NCBI GenBank assembly: GCA_964036275.1
Contig: OZ038433.1
Location: forward strand, 45,575,097 to 45,639,096
Direction: 5' to 3'
DNA: 64,000 nt
Source of the DNA: Litoditis marina
Lineage: Eukaryota > Nematoda > Chromadorea > Rhabditida > Rhabditidae
A model generated the notes under the pieces. The model was given only the letters and a program-made list of their open reading frames with translations, ran no database searches and was not told the origin of the DNA. This document shows positions 22,682 to 36,351 of this stretch, piece by piece; within the stretch, counting starts at the first letter, position 1; every line of letters begins with the position of its first letter. The translations under genes were made by a program, and so were the position numbers.

Positions 22682-22777
22682 AGTGCCCTCCTACTGGAGG
22701 GCGTTCCAAAATTTGTCTTAACCACAACTTTCATTGGGTCAGAACGAGAAAGTACCTCAAACTTGGGTAATTAAACC
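22682..22777 (-). ncRNA. sls-1: SL1 spliced-leader RNA, copy 10
   Basis: Exon 22756-22777, intact. Confidence 0.95.
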
Positions 22778-22939
22778 AACGAGAGGGTAGGATAGTGGTG
22801 GACGCTCATGAGACGTACGTATATTGGTCTGGCCGGCTGGCCAAAACGCCCCCTTTAAGCGCTAAAACAGATAGTATTTGGTTTGTTTGGGCGCTAAAAC
22901 TAAGGAAATTCGATCTAGTTTTAAATAAAAATGTAAAAA

Positions 22940-23057
22940 GCTTACGGCACCCGGGATTCCCAAGCCGTCTCCGATCCAAGTACTAACCGGGCCCAACGTT
23001 GCTTGACTTGCCAGATCGGACGGGATGGCGTATTTTCAACGTGGTATGGTCGTAAGC
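22940..23057 (-). rRNA. 5S ribosomal RNA, copy 11
   Basis: Intact; partner SL1 gene at 22682-22777. Confidence 0.96.
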
Positions 23058-24048
23058 GAAAGCATTGGGGGGTCTACTAGGGACATGCTGGAGGCAGATT
23101 TACGCAACTAGGACACATAAAACATAAATAAACAATTTCATAACTTTCCCAGCCACTAATTTGCTAAATTTCTCAGTCACAAGGTCACGTGGTTTCCGCG
23201 TGAATTCGGACAAAACGCGCGAAAATAGCAGTTCTAACGGTCTTTCCTCGCCCATAATTCGAACAATTGTTAATTATATCTCGCAATCTCTTGATCTACC
23301 AGTCGAGAATACAGTTTTCTGTGAGTCAACCGCTGTACAAGTCACCAACTTTTCCCCATCCCCAGCTATAGCCCTGTAGAATCGCGGTTTTTCGCTCATA
23401 TCTCAGCTTTGGAGGGTCGAAACACAAAAATGACAAGATTTCCGCGATCGGCACGTCATTTTGTATGCACACGGCACGAAAAGAAGCTGATTCGGAGAAA
23501 ATTTCCCGATTGCAAATGGCAAAAATCTACAGGTATTTGAACCTCCCCCCTCCGGCACGGGAGGCGGCAGCACTATCCACTAGGCCACCGGACACCTCCG
23601 AGCCGGAATGCTTGTTTCGGGGGCAAGAGCGCGCGGTTCACTGTTGTATATGGAAATGTTAGGTTTTTCATAGATGAGATAAATGATTTAGCTCTCCATT
23701 CTCAATTGTAGCCCTCAGATGTGGAGCAAATTTCAATTTCGTTCTCTGGCACGAAACTCGATGAGAATTTGGAAAAACTATCGGAAAATGTACGAATAGC
23801 TTTTGTAAAAGTATTTTCTATGATGTGTAACTTAAATTGAGGTGTATGGGGGAAAAAAGTTCGACTTTTGTTTCACGTGACTCACGTGGGAAAACGTGCA
23901 TTTTCACGGGTCCACACCTACTAAACATGCATGAACATCCCTTTTGTTGCCGATGTGGAGCAAACTACAACGTTTCTTTTAGAGAACACCTGTTTTCTGC
24001 TCACGTGAGACACGTGACACACGTGTTTTTACTTTTGTACACATTCTT

Positions 24049-24144
24049 AGTGCCCTCCTACTGGAGGGCGTTCCAAAATTTGTCTTAACCACAACTTTCA
24101 TTGGGTCAGAACGAGAAAGTACCTCAAACTTGGGTAATTAAACC
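24049..24144 (-). ncRNA. sls-1: SL1 spliced-leader RNA, copy 11
   Basis: Exon 24123-24144, intact. Confidence 0.95.
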
Positions 24145-24306
24145 AACGAGAGGGTAGGATAGTGGTGGACGCTCATGAGACGTACGTATATTGGTCTGGC
24201 CGGCTGGCCAAAACGCCCCCTTTAAGCGCTAAAACAGATAGTATTTGGTTTGTTTGGGCGCTAAAACTAAGGAAATTCGATCTAGTTTTAAATAAAAATG
24301 TAAAAA

Positions 24307-24424
24307 GCTTACGGCACCCGGGATTCCCAAGCCGTCTCCGATCCAAGTACTAACCGGGCCCAACGTTGCTTGACTTGCCAGATCGGACGGGATGGCGTAT
24401 TTTCAACGTGGTATGGTCGTAAGC
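24307..24424 (-). rRNA. 5S ribosomal RNA, copy 12
   Basis: Intact; partner SL1 gene at 24049-24144. Confidence 0.96.
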
Positions 24425-25415
24425 GAAAGCATTGGGGGGTCTACTAGGGACATGCTGGAGGCAGATTTACGCAACTAGGACACATAAAACATAAATAAAC
24501 AATTTCATAACTTTCCCAGCCACTAATTTGCTAAATTTCTCAGTCACAAGGTCACGTGGTTTCCACGTGAATTCGGACAAAACGCGCGAAAATAGCAGTT
24601 CTAACGGTCTTTCCTCGCCCATAATTCGAACAATTGTTAATTATATCTCGCAATCTCTTGATCTACCAGTCGAGAATACAGTTTTCTGTGAGTCAACCGC
24701 TGTACAAGTCACCAACTTTTCCCCATCCCCAGCTATAGCCATGTAGAATCGCGGTTTTTCGCTCATATCTCAGCTTTGGAGGGTCGAAACACAAAAATGA
24801 CAAGATTTCCGCGATCGGCACGTCATTTTGTATGCACACGGCACGAAAAGAAGCTAATTCGGAGAAAATTTCCCGATTGCAAATGGCAAAAATCTACAGG
24901 TATTTGAACCTCCCCCCTCCGGCACGGGAGGCGGCAGCACTATCCACTAGGCCACCGGACACCTCCGAGCCGGAATGCTTGTTTCGGGGGCAAGAGCGCG
25001 CGGTTCACTGTTGTATATGGAAATGTTAGGTTTTTCATAGATGAGATAAATGATTTAGCTCTCAATTCTCAATTGTAGCCCTCAGATGTGGAGCAAATTT
25101 CAATTTCGTTCTCTGGCACGAAACTCGATGAGAATTTGGAAAAACTATCGGAAAATGTACGAATAGCTTTTGTAAAAGTATTTTCTATGATGTGTAACTT
25201 AAATTGAGGTGTATGGGGGAAAAAAGTTCGACTTTTGTTTCACGTGACTCACGTGGGAAAACGTGCATTTTCACGGGTCCACACCTACTAAACATGCATG
25301 AACATCCCTTTTGTTGCCGATGTGGAGCAAACTACAACGTTTCTTTTAGAGAACACCTGTTTTCTGCTCACGTGAGACACGTGACACACGTGTTTTTACT
25401 TTTGTACACATTCTT

Positions 25416-25511
25416 AGTGCCCTCCTACTGGAGGGCGTTCCAAAATTTGTCTTAACCACAACTTTCATTGGGTCAGAACGAGAAAGTACCTCAAACTTGG
25501 GTAATTAAACC
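25416..25511 (-). ncRNA. sls-1: SL1 spliced-leader RNA, copy 12
   Basis: Exon 25490-25511, intact. Confidence 0.95.
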
Positions 25512-25673
25512 AACGAGAGGGTAGGATAGTGGTGGACGCTCATGAGACGTACGTATATTGGTCTGGCCGGCTGGCCAAAACGCCCCCTTTAAGCGCTAAA
25601 ACAGATAGTATTTGGTTTGTTTGGGCGCTAAAACTAAGGAAATTCGATCTAGTTTTAAATAAAAATGTAAAAA

Positions 25674-25791
25674 GCTTACGGCACCCGGGATTCCCAAGCC
25701 GTCTCCGATCCAAGTACTAACCGGGCCCAACGTTGCTTGACTTGCCAGATCGGACGGGATGGCGTATTTTCAACGTGGTATGGTCGTAAGC
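25674..25791 (-). rRNA. 5S ribosomal RNA, copy 13
   Basis: Intact; partner SL1 gene at 25416-25511. Confidence 0.96.
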
Positions 25792-26782
25792 GAAAGCATT
25801 GGGGGGTCTACTAGGGACATGCTGGAGGCAGATTTACGCAACTAGGACACATAAAACATAAATAAACAATTTCATAACTTTCCCAGCCACTAATTTGCTA
25901 AATTTCTCAGTCACAAGGTCACGTGGTTTCCGCGTGAATTCGGACAAAACGCGCGAAAATAGCAGTTCTAACGGTCTTTCCTCGCCCATAATTCGAACAA
26001 TTGTTAATTATATCTCGCAATCTCTTGATCTACCAGTCGAGAATACAGTTTTCTGTGAGTCAACCGCTGTACAAGTCACCAACTTTTCCCCATCCCCAGC
26101 TATAGCCCTGTAGAATCGCGGTTTTTCGCTCATATCTCAGCTTTGGAGGGTCGAAACACAAAAATGACAAGATTTCCGCGATCGGCACGTCATTTTGTAT
26201 GCACACGGCACGAAAAGAAGCTGATTCGGAGAAAATTTCCCGATTGCAAATGGCAAAAATCTACAGGTATTTGAACCTCCCCCCTCCGGCACGGGAGGCG
26301 GCAGCACTATCCACTAGGCCACCGGACACCTCCGAGCCGGAATGCTTGTTTCGGGGGCAAGAGCGCGCGGTTCACTGTTGTATATGGAAATGTTAGGTTT
26401 TTCATAGATGAGATAAATGATTTAGCTCTCAATTCTCAATTGTAGCCCTCAGATGTGGAGCAAATTTCAATTTCGTTCTCTGGCACGAAACTCGATGAGA
26501 ATTTGGAAAAACTATCGGAAAATGTACGAATAGCTTTTGTAAAAGTATTTTCTATGATGTGTAACTTAAATTGAGGTGTATGGGGGAAAAAAGTTCGACT
26601 TTTGTTTCACGTGACTCACGTGGGAAAACGTGCATTTTCACGGGTCCACACCTACTAAACATGCATGAACATCCCTTTTGTTGCCGATGTGGAGCAAACT
26701 ACAACGTTTCTTTTAGAGAACACCTGTTTTCTGCTCACGTGAGACACGTGACACACGTGTTTTTACTTTTGTACACATTCTT

Positions 26783-26878
26783 AGTGCCCTCCTACTGGAG
26801 GGCGTTCCAAAATTTGTCTTAACCACAACTTTCATTGGGTCAGAACGAGAAAGTACCTCAAACTTGGGTAATTAAACC
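26783..26878 (-). ncRNA. sls-1: SL1 spliced-leader RNA, copy 13
   Basis: Exon 26857-26878, intact. Confidence 0.95.
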
Positions 26879-27040
26879 AACGAGAGGGTAGGATAGTGGT
26901 GGACGCTCATGAGACGTACGTATATTGGTCTGGCCGGCTGGCCAAAACGCCCCCTTTAAGCGCTAAAACAGATAGTATTTGGTTTGTTTGGGCGCTAAAA
27001 CTAAGGAAATTCGATCTAGTTTTAAATAAAAATGTAAAAA

Positions 27041-27158
27041 GCTTACGGCACCCGGGATTCCCAAGCCGTCTCCGATCCAAGTACTAACCGGGCCCAACGT
27101 TGCTTGACTTGCCAGATCGGACGGGATGGCGTATTTTCAACGTGGTATGGTCGTAAGC
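27041..27158 (-). rRNA. 5S ribosomal RNA, copy 14
   Basis: Intact; partner SL1 gene at 26783-26878. Confidence 0.96.
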
Positions 27159-28149
27159 GAAAGCATTGGGGGGTCTACTAGGGACATGCTGGAGGCAGAT
27201 TTACGCAACTAGGACACATAAAACATAAATAAACAATTTCATAACTTTCCCAGCCACTAATTTGCTAAATTTCTCAGTCACAAGGTCACGTGGTTTCCAC
27301 GTGAATTCGGACAAAACGCGCGAAAATAGCAGTTCTAACGGTCTTTCCTCGCCCATAATTCGAACAATTGTTAATTATATCTCGCAATCTCTTGATCTAC
27401 CAGTCGAGAATACAGTTTTCTGTGAGTCAACCGCTGTACAAGTCACCAACTTTTCCCCATCCCCAGCTATAGCCATGTAGAATCGCGGTTTTTCGCTCAT
27501 ATCTCAGCTTTGGAGGGTCGAAACACAAAAATGACAAGATTTCCGCGATCGGCACGTCATTTTGTATGCACACGGCACGAAAAGAAGCTAATTCGGAGAA
27601 AATTTCCCGATTGCAAATGGCAAAAATCTACAGGTATTTGAACCTCCCCCCTCCGGCACGGGAGGCGGCAGCACTATCCACTAGGCCACCGGACACCTCC
27701 GAGCCGGAATGCTTGTTTCGGGGGCAAGAGCGCGCGGTTCACTGTTGTATATGGAAATGTTAGGTTTTTCATAGATGAGATAAATGATTTAGCTCTCAAT
27801 TCTCAATTGTAGCCCTCAGATGTGGAGCAAATTTCAATTTCGTTCTCTGGCACGAAACTCGATGAGAATTTGGAAAAACTATCGGAAAATGTACGAATAG
27901 CTTTTGTAAAAGTATTTTCTATGATGTGTAACTTAAATTGAGGTGTATGGGGGAAAAAAGTTCGACTTTTGTTTCACGTGACTCACGTGGGAAAACGTGC
28001 ATTTTCACGGGTCCACACCTACTAAACATGCATGAACATCCCTTTTGTTGCCGATGTGGAGCAAACTACAACGTTTCTTTTAGAGAACACCTGTTTTCTG
28101 CTCACGTGAGACACGTGACACACGTGTTTTTACTTTTGTACACATTCTT

Positions 28150-28245
28150 AGTGCCCTCCTACTGGAGGGCGTTCCAAAATTTGTCTTAACCACAACTTTC
28201 ATTGGGTCAGAACGAGAAAGTACCTCAAACTTGGGTAATTAAACC
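28150..28245 (-). ncRNA. sls-1: SL1 spliced-leader RNA, copy 14
   Basis: Exon 28224-28245, intact. Confidence 0.95.
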
Positions 28246-28407
28246 AACGAGAGGGTAGGATAGTGGTGGACGCTCATGAGACGTACGTATATTGGTCTGG
28301 CCGGCTGGCCAAAACGCCCCCTTTAAGCGCTAAAACAGATAGTATTTGGTTTGTTTGGGCGCTAAAACTAAGGAAATTCGATCTAGTTTTAAATAAAAAT
28401 GTAAAAA

Positions 28408-28525
28408 GCTTACGGCACCCGGGATTCCCAAGCCGTCTCCGATCCAAGTACTAACCGGGCCCAACGTTGCTTGACTTGCCAGATCGGACGGGATGGCGTA
28501 TTTTCAACGTGGTATGGTCGTAAGC
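28408..28525 (-). rRNA. 5S ribosomal RNA, copy 15
   Basis: Intact; partner SL1 gene at 28150-28245. Confidence 0.96.
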
Positions 28526-28988
28526 GAAAGCATTGGGGGGTCTACTAGGGACATGCTGGAGGCAGATTTACGCAACTAGGACACATAAAACATAAATAAA
28601 CAATTTCATAACTTTCCCAGCCACTAATTTGCTAAATTTCTCAGTCACAAGGTCACGTGGTTTCCACGTGAATTCGGACAAAACGCGCGAAAATAGCAGT
28701 TCTAACGGTCTTTCCTCGCCCATAATTCGAACAATTGTTAATTATATCTCGCAATCTCTTGATCTACCAGTCGAGAATACAGTTTTCTGTGAGTCAACCG
28801 CTGTACAAGTCACCAACTTTTCCCCATCCCCAGCTATAGCCATGTAGAATCGCGGTTTTTCGCTCATATCTCAGCTTTGGAGGGTCGAAACACAAAAATG
28901 ACAAGATTTCCGCGATCGGCACGTCATTTTGTATGCACACGGCACGAAAAGAAGCTAATTCGGAGAAAATTTCCCGATTGCAAATGGC

Positions 28989-29062
28989 AAAAATCTACAG
29001 GTATTTGAACCTCCCCCCTCCGGCACGGGAGGCGCAGCACTATCCACTAGGCCACCGGACAC
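28989..29062 (-). other. tRNA-like module, variant with one-base deletion
   Basis: Same module as at 378-452, but GGAGGCGGCAGC reads GGAGGCGCAGC at about 29033. The change falls between the D-arm-like and anticodon-arm-like parts. Only this copy in the window shows it. Confidence 0.35.
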
Positions 29063-29515
29063 CTCCGAGCCGGAATGCTTGTTTCGGGGGCAAGAGCGCG
29101 CGGTTCACTGTTGTATATGGAAATGTTAGGTTTTTCATAGATGAGATAAATGATTTAGCTCTCAATTCTCAATTGTAGCCCTCAGATGTGGAGCAAATTT
29201 CAATTTCGTTCTCTGGCACGAAACTCGATGAGAATTTGGAAAAACTATCGGAAAATGTACGAATAGCTTTTGTAAAAGTATTTTCTATGATGTGTAACTT
29301 AAATTGAGGTGTATGGGGGAAAAAAGTTCGACTTTTGTTTCACGTGACTCACGTGGGAAAACGTGCATTTTCACGGGTCCACACCTACTAAACATGCATG
29401 AACATCCCTTTTGTTGCCGATGTGGAGCAAACTACAACGTTTCTTTTAGAGAACACCTGTTTTCTGCTCACGTGAGACACGTGACACACGTGTTTTTACT
29501 TTTGTACACATTCTT

Positions 29516-29611
29516 AGTGCCCTCCTACTGGAGGGCGTTCCAAAATTTGTCTTAACCACAACTTTCATTGGGTCAGAACGAGAAAGTACCTCAAACTTGG
29601 GTAATTAAACC
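29516..29611 (-). ncRNA. sls-1: SL1 spliced-leader RNA, copy 15
   Basis: Exon 29590-29611, intact. The unit is 1,366 bp because of the one-base deletion at about 29033. Confidence 0.95.
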
Positions 29612-29773
29612 AACGAGAGGGTAGGATAGTGGTGGACGCTCATGAGACGTACGTATATTGGTCTGGCCGGCTGGCCAAAACGCCCCCTTTAAGCGCTAAA
29701 ACAGATAGTATTTGGTTTGTTTGGGCGCTAAAACTAAGGAAATTCGATCTAGTTTTAAATAAAAATGTAAAAA

Positions 29774-29891
29774 GCTTACGGCACCCGGGATTCCCAAGCC
29801 GTCTCCGATCCAAGTACTAACCGGGCCCAACGTTGCTTGACTTGCCAGATCGGACGGGATGGCGTATTTTCAACGTGGTATGGTCGTAAGC
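29774..29891 (-). rRNA. 5S ribosomal RNA, copy 16
   Basis: Intact; partner SL1 gene at 29516-29611. Confidence 0.96.
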
Positions 29892-30882
29892 GAAAGCATT
29901 GGGGGGTCTACTAGGGACATGCTGGAGGCAGATTTACGCAACTAGGACACATAAAACATAAATAAACAATTTCATAACTTTCCCAGCCACTAATTTGCTA
30001 AATTTCTCAGTCACAAGGTCACGTGGTTTCCGCGTGAATTCGGACAAAACGCGCGAAAATAGCAGTTCTAACGGTCTTTCCTCGCCCATAATTCGAACAA
30101 TTGTTAATTATATCTCGCAATCTCTTGATCTACCAGTCGAGAATACAGTTTTCTGTGAGTCAACCGCTGTACAAGTCACCAACTTTTCCCCATCCCCAGC
30201 TATAGCCCTGTAGAATCGCGGTTTTTCGCTCATATCTCAGCTTTGGAGGGTCGAAACACAAAAATGACAAGATTTCCGCGATCGGCACGTCATTTTGTAT
30301 GCACACGGCACGAAAAGAAGCTGATTCGGAGAAAATTTCCCGATTGCAAATGGCAAAAATCTACAGGTATTTGAACCTCCCCCCTCCGGCACGGGAGGCG
30401 GCAGCACTATCCACTAGGCCACCGGACACCTCCGAGCCGGAATGCTTGTTTCGGGGGCAAGAGCGCGCGGTTCACTGTTGTATATGGAAATGTTAGGTTT
30501 TTCATAGATGAGATAAATGATTTAGCTCTCAATTCTCAATTGTAGCCCTCAGATGTGGAGCAAATTTCAATTTCGTTCTCTGGCACGAAACTCGATGAGA
30601 ATTTGGAAAAACTATCGGAAAATGTACGAATAGCTTTTGTAAAAGTATTTTCTATGATGTGTAACTTAAATTGAGGTGTATGGGGGAAAAAAGTTCGACT
30701 TTTGTTTCACGTGACTCACGTGGGAAAACGTGCATTTTCACGGGTCCACACCTACTAAACATGCATGAACATCCCTTTTGTTGCCGATGTGGAGCAAACT
30801 ACAACGTTTCTTTTAGAGAACACCTGTTTTCTGCTCACGTGAGACACGTGACACACGTGTTTTTACTTTTGTACACATTCTT

Positions 30883-30978
30883 AGTGCCCTCCTACTGGAG
30901 GGCGTTCCAAAATTTGTCTTAACCACAACTTTCATTGGGTCAGAACGAGAAAGTACCTCAAACTTGGGTAATTAAACC
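30883..30978 (-). ncRNA. sls-1: SL1 spliced-leader RNA, copy 16
   Basis: Exon 30957-30978, intact. Confidence 0.95.
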
Positions 30979-31140
30979 AACGAGAGGGTAGGATAGTGGT
31001 GGACGCTCATGAGACGTACGTATATTGGTCTGGCCGGCTGGCCAAAACGCCCCCTTTAAGCGCTAAAACAGATAGTATTTGGTTTGTTTGGGCGCTAAAA
31101 CTAAGGAAATTCGATCTAGTTTTAAATAAAAATGTAAAAA

Positions 31141-31258
31141 GCTTACGGCACCCGGGATTCCCAAGCCGTCTCCGATCCAAGTACTAACCGGGCCCAACGT
31201 TGCTTGACTTGCCAGATCGGACGGGATGGCGTATTTTCAACGTGGTATGGTCGTAAGC
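31141..31258 (-). rRNA. 5S ribosomal RNA, copy 17
   Basis: Intact; partner SL1 gene at 30883-30978. The G-run 9 bp upstream of the gene (about 31267) has seven G instead of six. Confidence 0.96.
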
Positions 31259-32250
31259 GAAAGCATTGGGGGGGTCTACTAGGGACATGCTGGAGGCAGA
31301 TTTACGCAACTAGGACACATAAAACATAAATAAACAATTTCATAACTTTCCCAGCCACTAATTTGCTAAATTTCTCAGTCACAAGGTCACGTGGTTTCCA
31401 CGTGAATTCGGACAAAACGCGCGAAAATAGCAGTTCTAACGGTCTTTCCTCGCCCATAATTCGAACAATTGTTAATTATATCTCGCAATCTCTTGATCTA
31501 CCAGTCGAGAATACAGTTTTCTGTGAGTCAACCGCTGTACAAGTCACCAACTTTTCCCCATCCCCAGCTATAGCCATGTAGAATCGCGGTTTTTCGCTCA
31601 TATCTCAGCTTTGGAGGGTCGAAACACAAAAATGACAAGATTTCCGCGATCGGCACGTCATTTTGTATGCACACGGCACGAAAAGAAGCTAATTCGGAGA
31701 AAATTTCCCGATTGCAAATGGCAAAAATCTACAGGTATTTGAACCTCCCCCCTCCGGCACGGGAGGCGGCAGCACTATCCACTAGGCCACCGGACACCTC
31801 CGAGCCGGAATGCTTGTTTCGGGGGCAAGAGCGCGCGGTTCACTGTTGTATATGGAAATGTTAGGTTTTTCATAGATGAGATAAATGATTTAGCTCTCAA
31901 TTCTCAATTGTAGCCCTCAGATGTGGAGCAAATTTCAATTTCGTTCTCTGGCACGAAACTCGATGAGAATTTGGAAAAACTATCGGAAAATGTACGAATA
32001 GCTTTTGTAAAAGTATTTTCTATGATGTGTAACTTAAATTGAGGTGTATGGGGGAAAAAAGTTCGACTTTTGTTTCACGTGACTCACGTGGGAAAACGTG
32101 CATTTTCACGGGTCCACACCTACTAAACATGCATGAACATCCCTTTTGTTGCCGATGTGGAGCAAACTACAACGTTTCTTTTAGAGAACACCTGTTTTCT
32201 GCTCACGTGAGACACGTGACACACGTGTTTTTACTTTTGTACACATTCTT

Positions 32251-32346
32251 AGTGCCCTCCTACTGGAGGGCGTTCCAAAATTTGTCTTAACCACAACTTT
32301 CATTGGGTCAGAACGAGAAAGTACCTCAAACTTGGGTAATTAAACC
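32251..32346 (-). ncRNA. sls-1: SL1 spliced-leader RNA, copy 17
   Basis: Exon 32325-32346, intact. Confidence 0.95.
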
Positions 32347-32508
32347 AACGAGAGGGTAGGATAGTGGTGGACGCTCATGAGACGTACGTATATTGGTCTG
32401 GCCGGCTGGCCAAAACGCCCCCTTTAAGCGCTAAAACAGATAGTATTTGGTTTGTTTGGGCGCTAAAACTAAGGAAATTCGATCTAGTTTTAAATAAAAA
32501 TGTAAAAA

Positions 32509-32626
32509 GCTTACGGCACCCGGGATTCCCAAGCCGTCTCCGATCCAAGTACTAACCGGGCCCAACGTTGCTTGACTTGCCAGATCGGACGGGATGGCGT
32601 ATTTTCAACGTGGTATGGTCGTAAGC
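32509..32626 (-). rRNA. 5S ribosomal RNA, copy 18
   Basis: Intact; partner SL1 gene at 32251-32346. Confidence 0.96.
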
Positions 32627-33617
32627 GAAAGCATTGGGGGGTCTACTAGGGACATGCTGGAGGCAGATTTACGCAACTAGGACACATAAAACATAAATAA
32701 ACAATTTCATAACTTTCCCAGCCACTAATTTGCTAAATTTCTCAGTCACAAGGTCACGTGGTTTCCACGTGAATTCGGACAAAACGCGCGAAAATAGCAG
32801 TTCTAACGGTCTTTCCTCGCCCATAATTCGAACAATTGTTAATTATATCTCGCAATCTCTTGATCTACCAGTCGAGAATACAGTTTTCTGTGAGTCAACC
32901 GCTGTACAAGTCACCAACTTTTCCCCATCCCCAGCTATAGCCATGTAGAATCGCGGTTTTTCGCTCATATCTCAGCTTTGGAGGGTCGAAACACAAAAAT
33001 GACAAGATTTCCGCGATCGGCACGTCATTTTGTATGCACACGGCACGAAAAGAAGCTAATTCGGAGAAAATTTCCCGATTGCAAATGGCAAAAATCTACA
33101 GGTATTTGAACCTCCCCCCTCCGGCACGGGAGGCGGCAGCACTATCCACTAGGCCACCGGACACCTCCGAGCCGGAATGCTTGTTTCGGGGGCAAGAGCG
33201 CGCGGTTCACTGTTGTATATGGAAATGTTAGGTTTTTCATAGATGAGATAAATGATTTAGCTCTCAATTCTCAATTGTAGCCCTCAGATGTGGAGCAAAT
33301 TTCAATTTCGTTCTCTGGCACGAAACTCGATGAGAATTTGGAAAAACTATCGGAAAATGTACGAATAGCTTTTGTAAAAGTATTTTCTATGATGTGTAAC
33401 TTAAATTGAGGTGTATGGGGGAAAAAAGTTCGACTTTTGTTTCACGTGACTCACGTGGGAAAACGTGCATTTTCACGGGTCCACACCTACTAAACATGCA
33501 TGAACATCCCTTTTGTTGCCGATGTGGAGCAAACTACAACGTTTCTTTTAGAGAACACCTGTTTTCTGCTCACGTGAGACACGTGACACACGTGTTTTTA
33601 CTTTTGTACACATTCTT

Positions 33618-33713
33618 AGTGCCCTCCTACTGGAGGGCGTTCCAAAATTTGTCTTAACCACAACTTTCATTGGGTCAGAACGAGAAAGTACCTCAAACTT
33701 GGGTAATTAAACC
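33618..33713 (-). ncRNA. sls-1: SL1 spliced-leader RNA, copy 18
   Basis: Exon 33692-33713, intact. Confidence 0.95.
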
Positions 33714-33875
33714 AACGAGAGGGTAGGATAGTGGTGGACGCTCATGAGACGTACGTATATTGGTCTGGCCGGCTGGCCAAAACGCCCCCTTTAAGCGCTA
33801 AAACAGATAGTATTTGGTTTGTTTGGGCGCTAAAACTAAGGAAATTCGATCTAGTTTTAAATAAAAATGTAAAAA

Positions 33876-33993
33876 GCTTACGGCACCCGGGATTCCCAAG
33901 CCGTCTCCGATCCAAGTACTAACCGGGCCCAACGTTGCTTGACTTGCCAGATCGGACGGGATGGCGTATTTTCAACGTGGTATGGTCGTAAGC
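33876..33993 (-). rRNA. 5S ribosomal RNA, copy 19
   Basis: Intact; partner SL1 gene at 33618-33713. Confidence 0.96.
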
Positions 33994-34984
33994 GAAAGCA
34001 TTGGGGGGTCTACTAGGGACATGCTGGAGGCAGATTTACGCAACTAGGACACATAAAACATAAATAAACAATTTCATAACTTTCCCAGCCACTAATTTGC
34101 TAAATTTCTCAGTCACAAGGTCACGTGGTTTCCGCGTGAATTCGGACAAAACGCGCGAAAATAGCAGTTCTAACGGTCTTTCCTCGCCCATAATTCGAAC
34201 AATTGTTAATTATATCTCGCAATCTCTTGATCTACCAGTCGAGAATACAGTTTTCTGTGAGTCAACCGCTGTACAAGTCACCAACTTTTCCCCATCCCCA
34301 GCTATAGCCCTGTAGAATCGCGGTTTTTCGCTCATATCTCAGCTTTGGAGGGTCGAAACACAAAAATGACAAGATTTCCGCGATCGGCACGTCATTTTGT
34401 ATGCACACGGCACGAAAAGAAGCTGATTCGGAGAAAATTTCCCGATTGCAAATGGCAAAAATCTACAGGTATTTGAACCTCCCCCCTCCGGCACGGGAGG
34501 CGGCAGCACTATCCACTAGGCCACCGGACACCTCCGAGCCGGAATGCTTGTTTCGGGGGCAAGAGCGCGCGGTTCACTGTTGTATATGGAAATGTTAGGT
34601 TTTTCATAGATGAGATAAATGATTTAGCTCTCAATTCTCAATTGTAGCCCTCAGATGTGGAGCAAATTTCAATTTCGTTCTCTGGCACGAAACTCGATGA
34701 GAATTTGGAAAAACTATCGGAAAATGTACGAATAGCTTTTGTAAAAGTATTTTCTATGATGTGTAACTTAAATTGAGGTGTATGGGGGAAAAAAGTTCGA
34801 CTTTTGTTTCACGTGACTCACGTGGGAAAACGTGCATTTTCACGGGTCCACACCTACTAAACATGCATGAACATCCCTTTTGTTGCCGATGTGGAGCAAA
34901 CTACAACGTTTCTTTTAGAGAACACCTGTTTTCTGCTCACGTGAGACACGTGACACACGTGTTTTTACTTTTGTACACATTCTT

Positions 34985-35080
34985 AGTGCCCTCCTACTGG
35001 AGGGCGTTCCAAAATTTGTCTTAACCACAACTTTCATTGGGTCAGAACGAGAAAGTACCTCAAACTTGGGTAATTAAACC
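34985..35080 (-). ncRNA. sls-1: SL1 spliced-leader RNA, copy 19
   Basis: Exon 35059-35080, intact. The upstream region has the CCCTTAAAG change also seen at about 7911, which marks this unit as its duplicate. Confidence 0.95.
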
Positions 35081-35242
35081 AACGAGAGGGTAGGATAGTG
35101 GTGGACGCTCATGAGACGTACGTATATTGGTCTGGCCGGCTGGCCAAAACGCCCCCTTAAAGCGCTAAAACAGATAGTATTTGGTTTGTTTGGGCGCTAA
35201 AACTAAGGAAATTCGATCTAGTTTTAAATAAAAATGTAAAAA

Positions 35243-35360
35243 GCTTACGGCACCCGGGATTCCCAAGCCGTCTCCGATCCAAGTACTAACCGGGCCCAAC
35301 GTTGCTTGACTTGCCAGATCGGACGGGATGGCGTATTTTCAACGTGGTATGGTCGTAAGC
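35243..35360 (-). rRNA. 5S ribosomal RNA, copy 20
   Basis: Intact; last 5S gene before the second 8.1-kb insertion. Confidence 0.96.
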
Positions 35361-36351
35361 GAAAGCATTGGGGGGTCTACTAGGGACATGCTGGAGGCAG
35401 ATTTACGCAACTAGGACACATAAAACATAAATAAACAATTTCATAACTTTCCCAGCCACTAATTTGCTAAATTTCTCAGTCACAAGGTCACGTGGTTTCC
35501 ACGTGAATTCGGACAAAACGCGCGAAAATAGCAGTTCTAACGGTCTTTCCTCGCCCATAATTCGAACAATTGTTAATTATATCTCGCAATCTCTTGATCT
35601 ACCAGTCGAGAATATAGTTTTCTGTGAGTCAACCGCTGTACAAGTCACCAACTTTTCCCCATCCCCAGCTATAGCCCTGTAGAATCGCGGTTTTTCGCTC
35701 ATATCTCAGCTTTGGAGGGTCGAAACACAAAAATGACAAGATTTCCGCGATCGGCACGTCATTTTGTATGCACACGGCACGAAAAGAAGCTAATTCGGAG
35801 AAAAATTCCCGATTGCAAATGGCAAAAATCTACAGGTATTTGAACCTCCCCCCTCCGGCACGGGAGGCGGCAGCACTATCCACTAGGCCACCGGACACCT
35901 CCGAGCCGGAATGCTTGTTTCGGGGGCAAGAGCGCGCGGTTCACTGTTGTATATGGAAATGTTAGGTTTTTCATAGATGAGATAAATGATTTAGCTCTCA
36001 ATTCTCAATTGTAGCCCTCAGATGTGGAGCAAATTTCAATTTCGTTCTCTGGCACGAAACTCGATGAGAATTTGGAAAAACTATCGGAAAATGTACGAAT
36101 AGCTTTTGTAAAAGTATTTTCTATGATGTGTAACTTAAATTGAGGTGTATGGGGGAAAAAAGTTCGACTTTTGTTTCACGTGACTCACGTGGGAAAACGT
36201 GCATTTTCACGGGTCCACACCTACTAAACATGCATGAACATCCCTTTTGTTGCCGATGTGGAGCAAACTACAACGTTTCTTTTAGAGAACACCTGTTTTC
36301 TGCTCACGTGAGACACGTGACACACGTGTTTTTACTTTTGTACACATTCTT

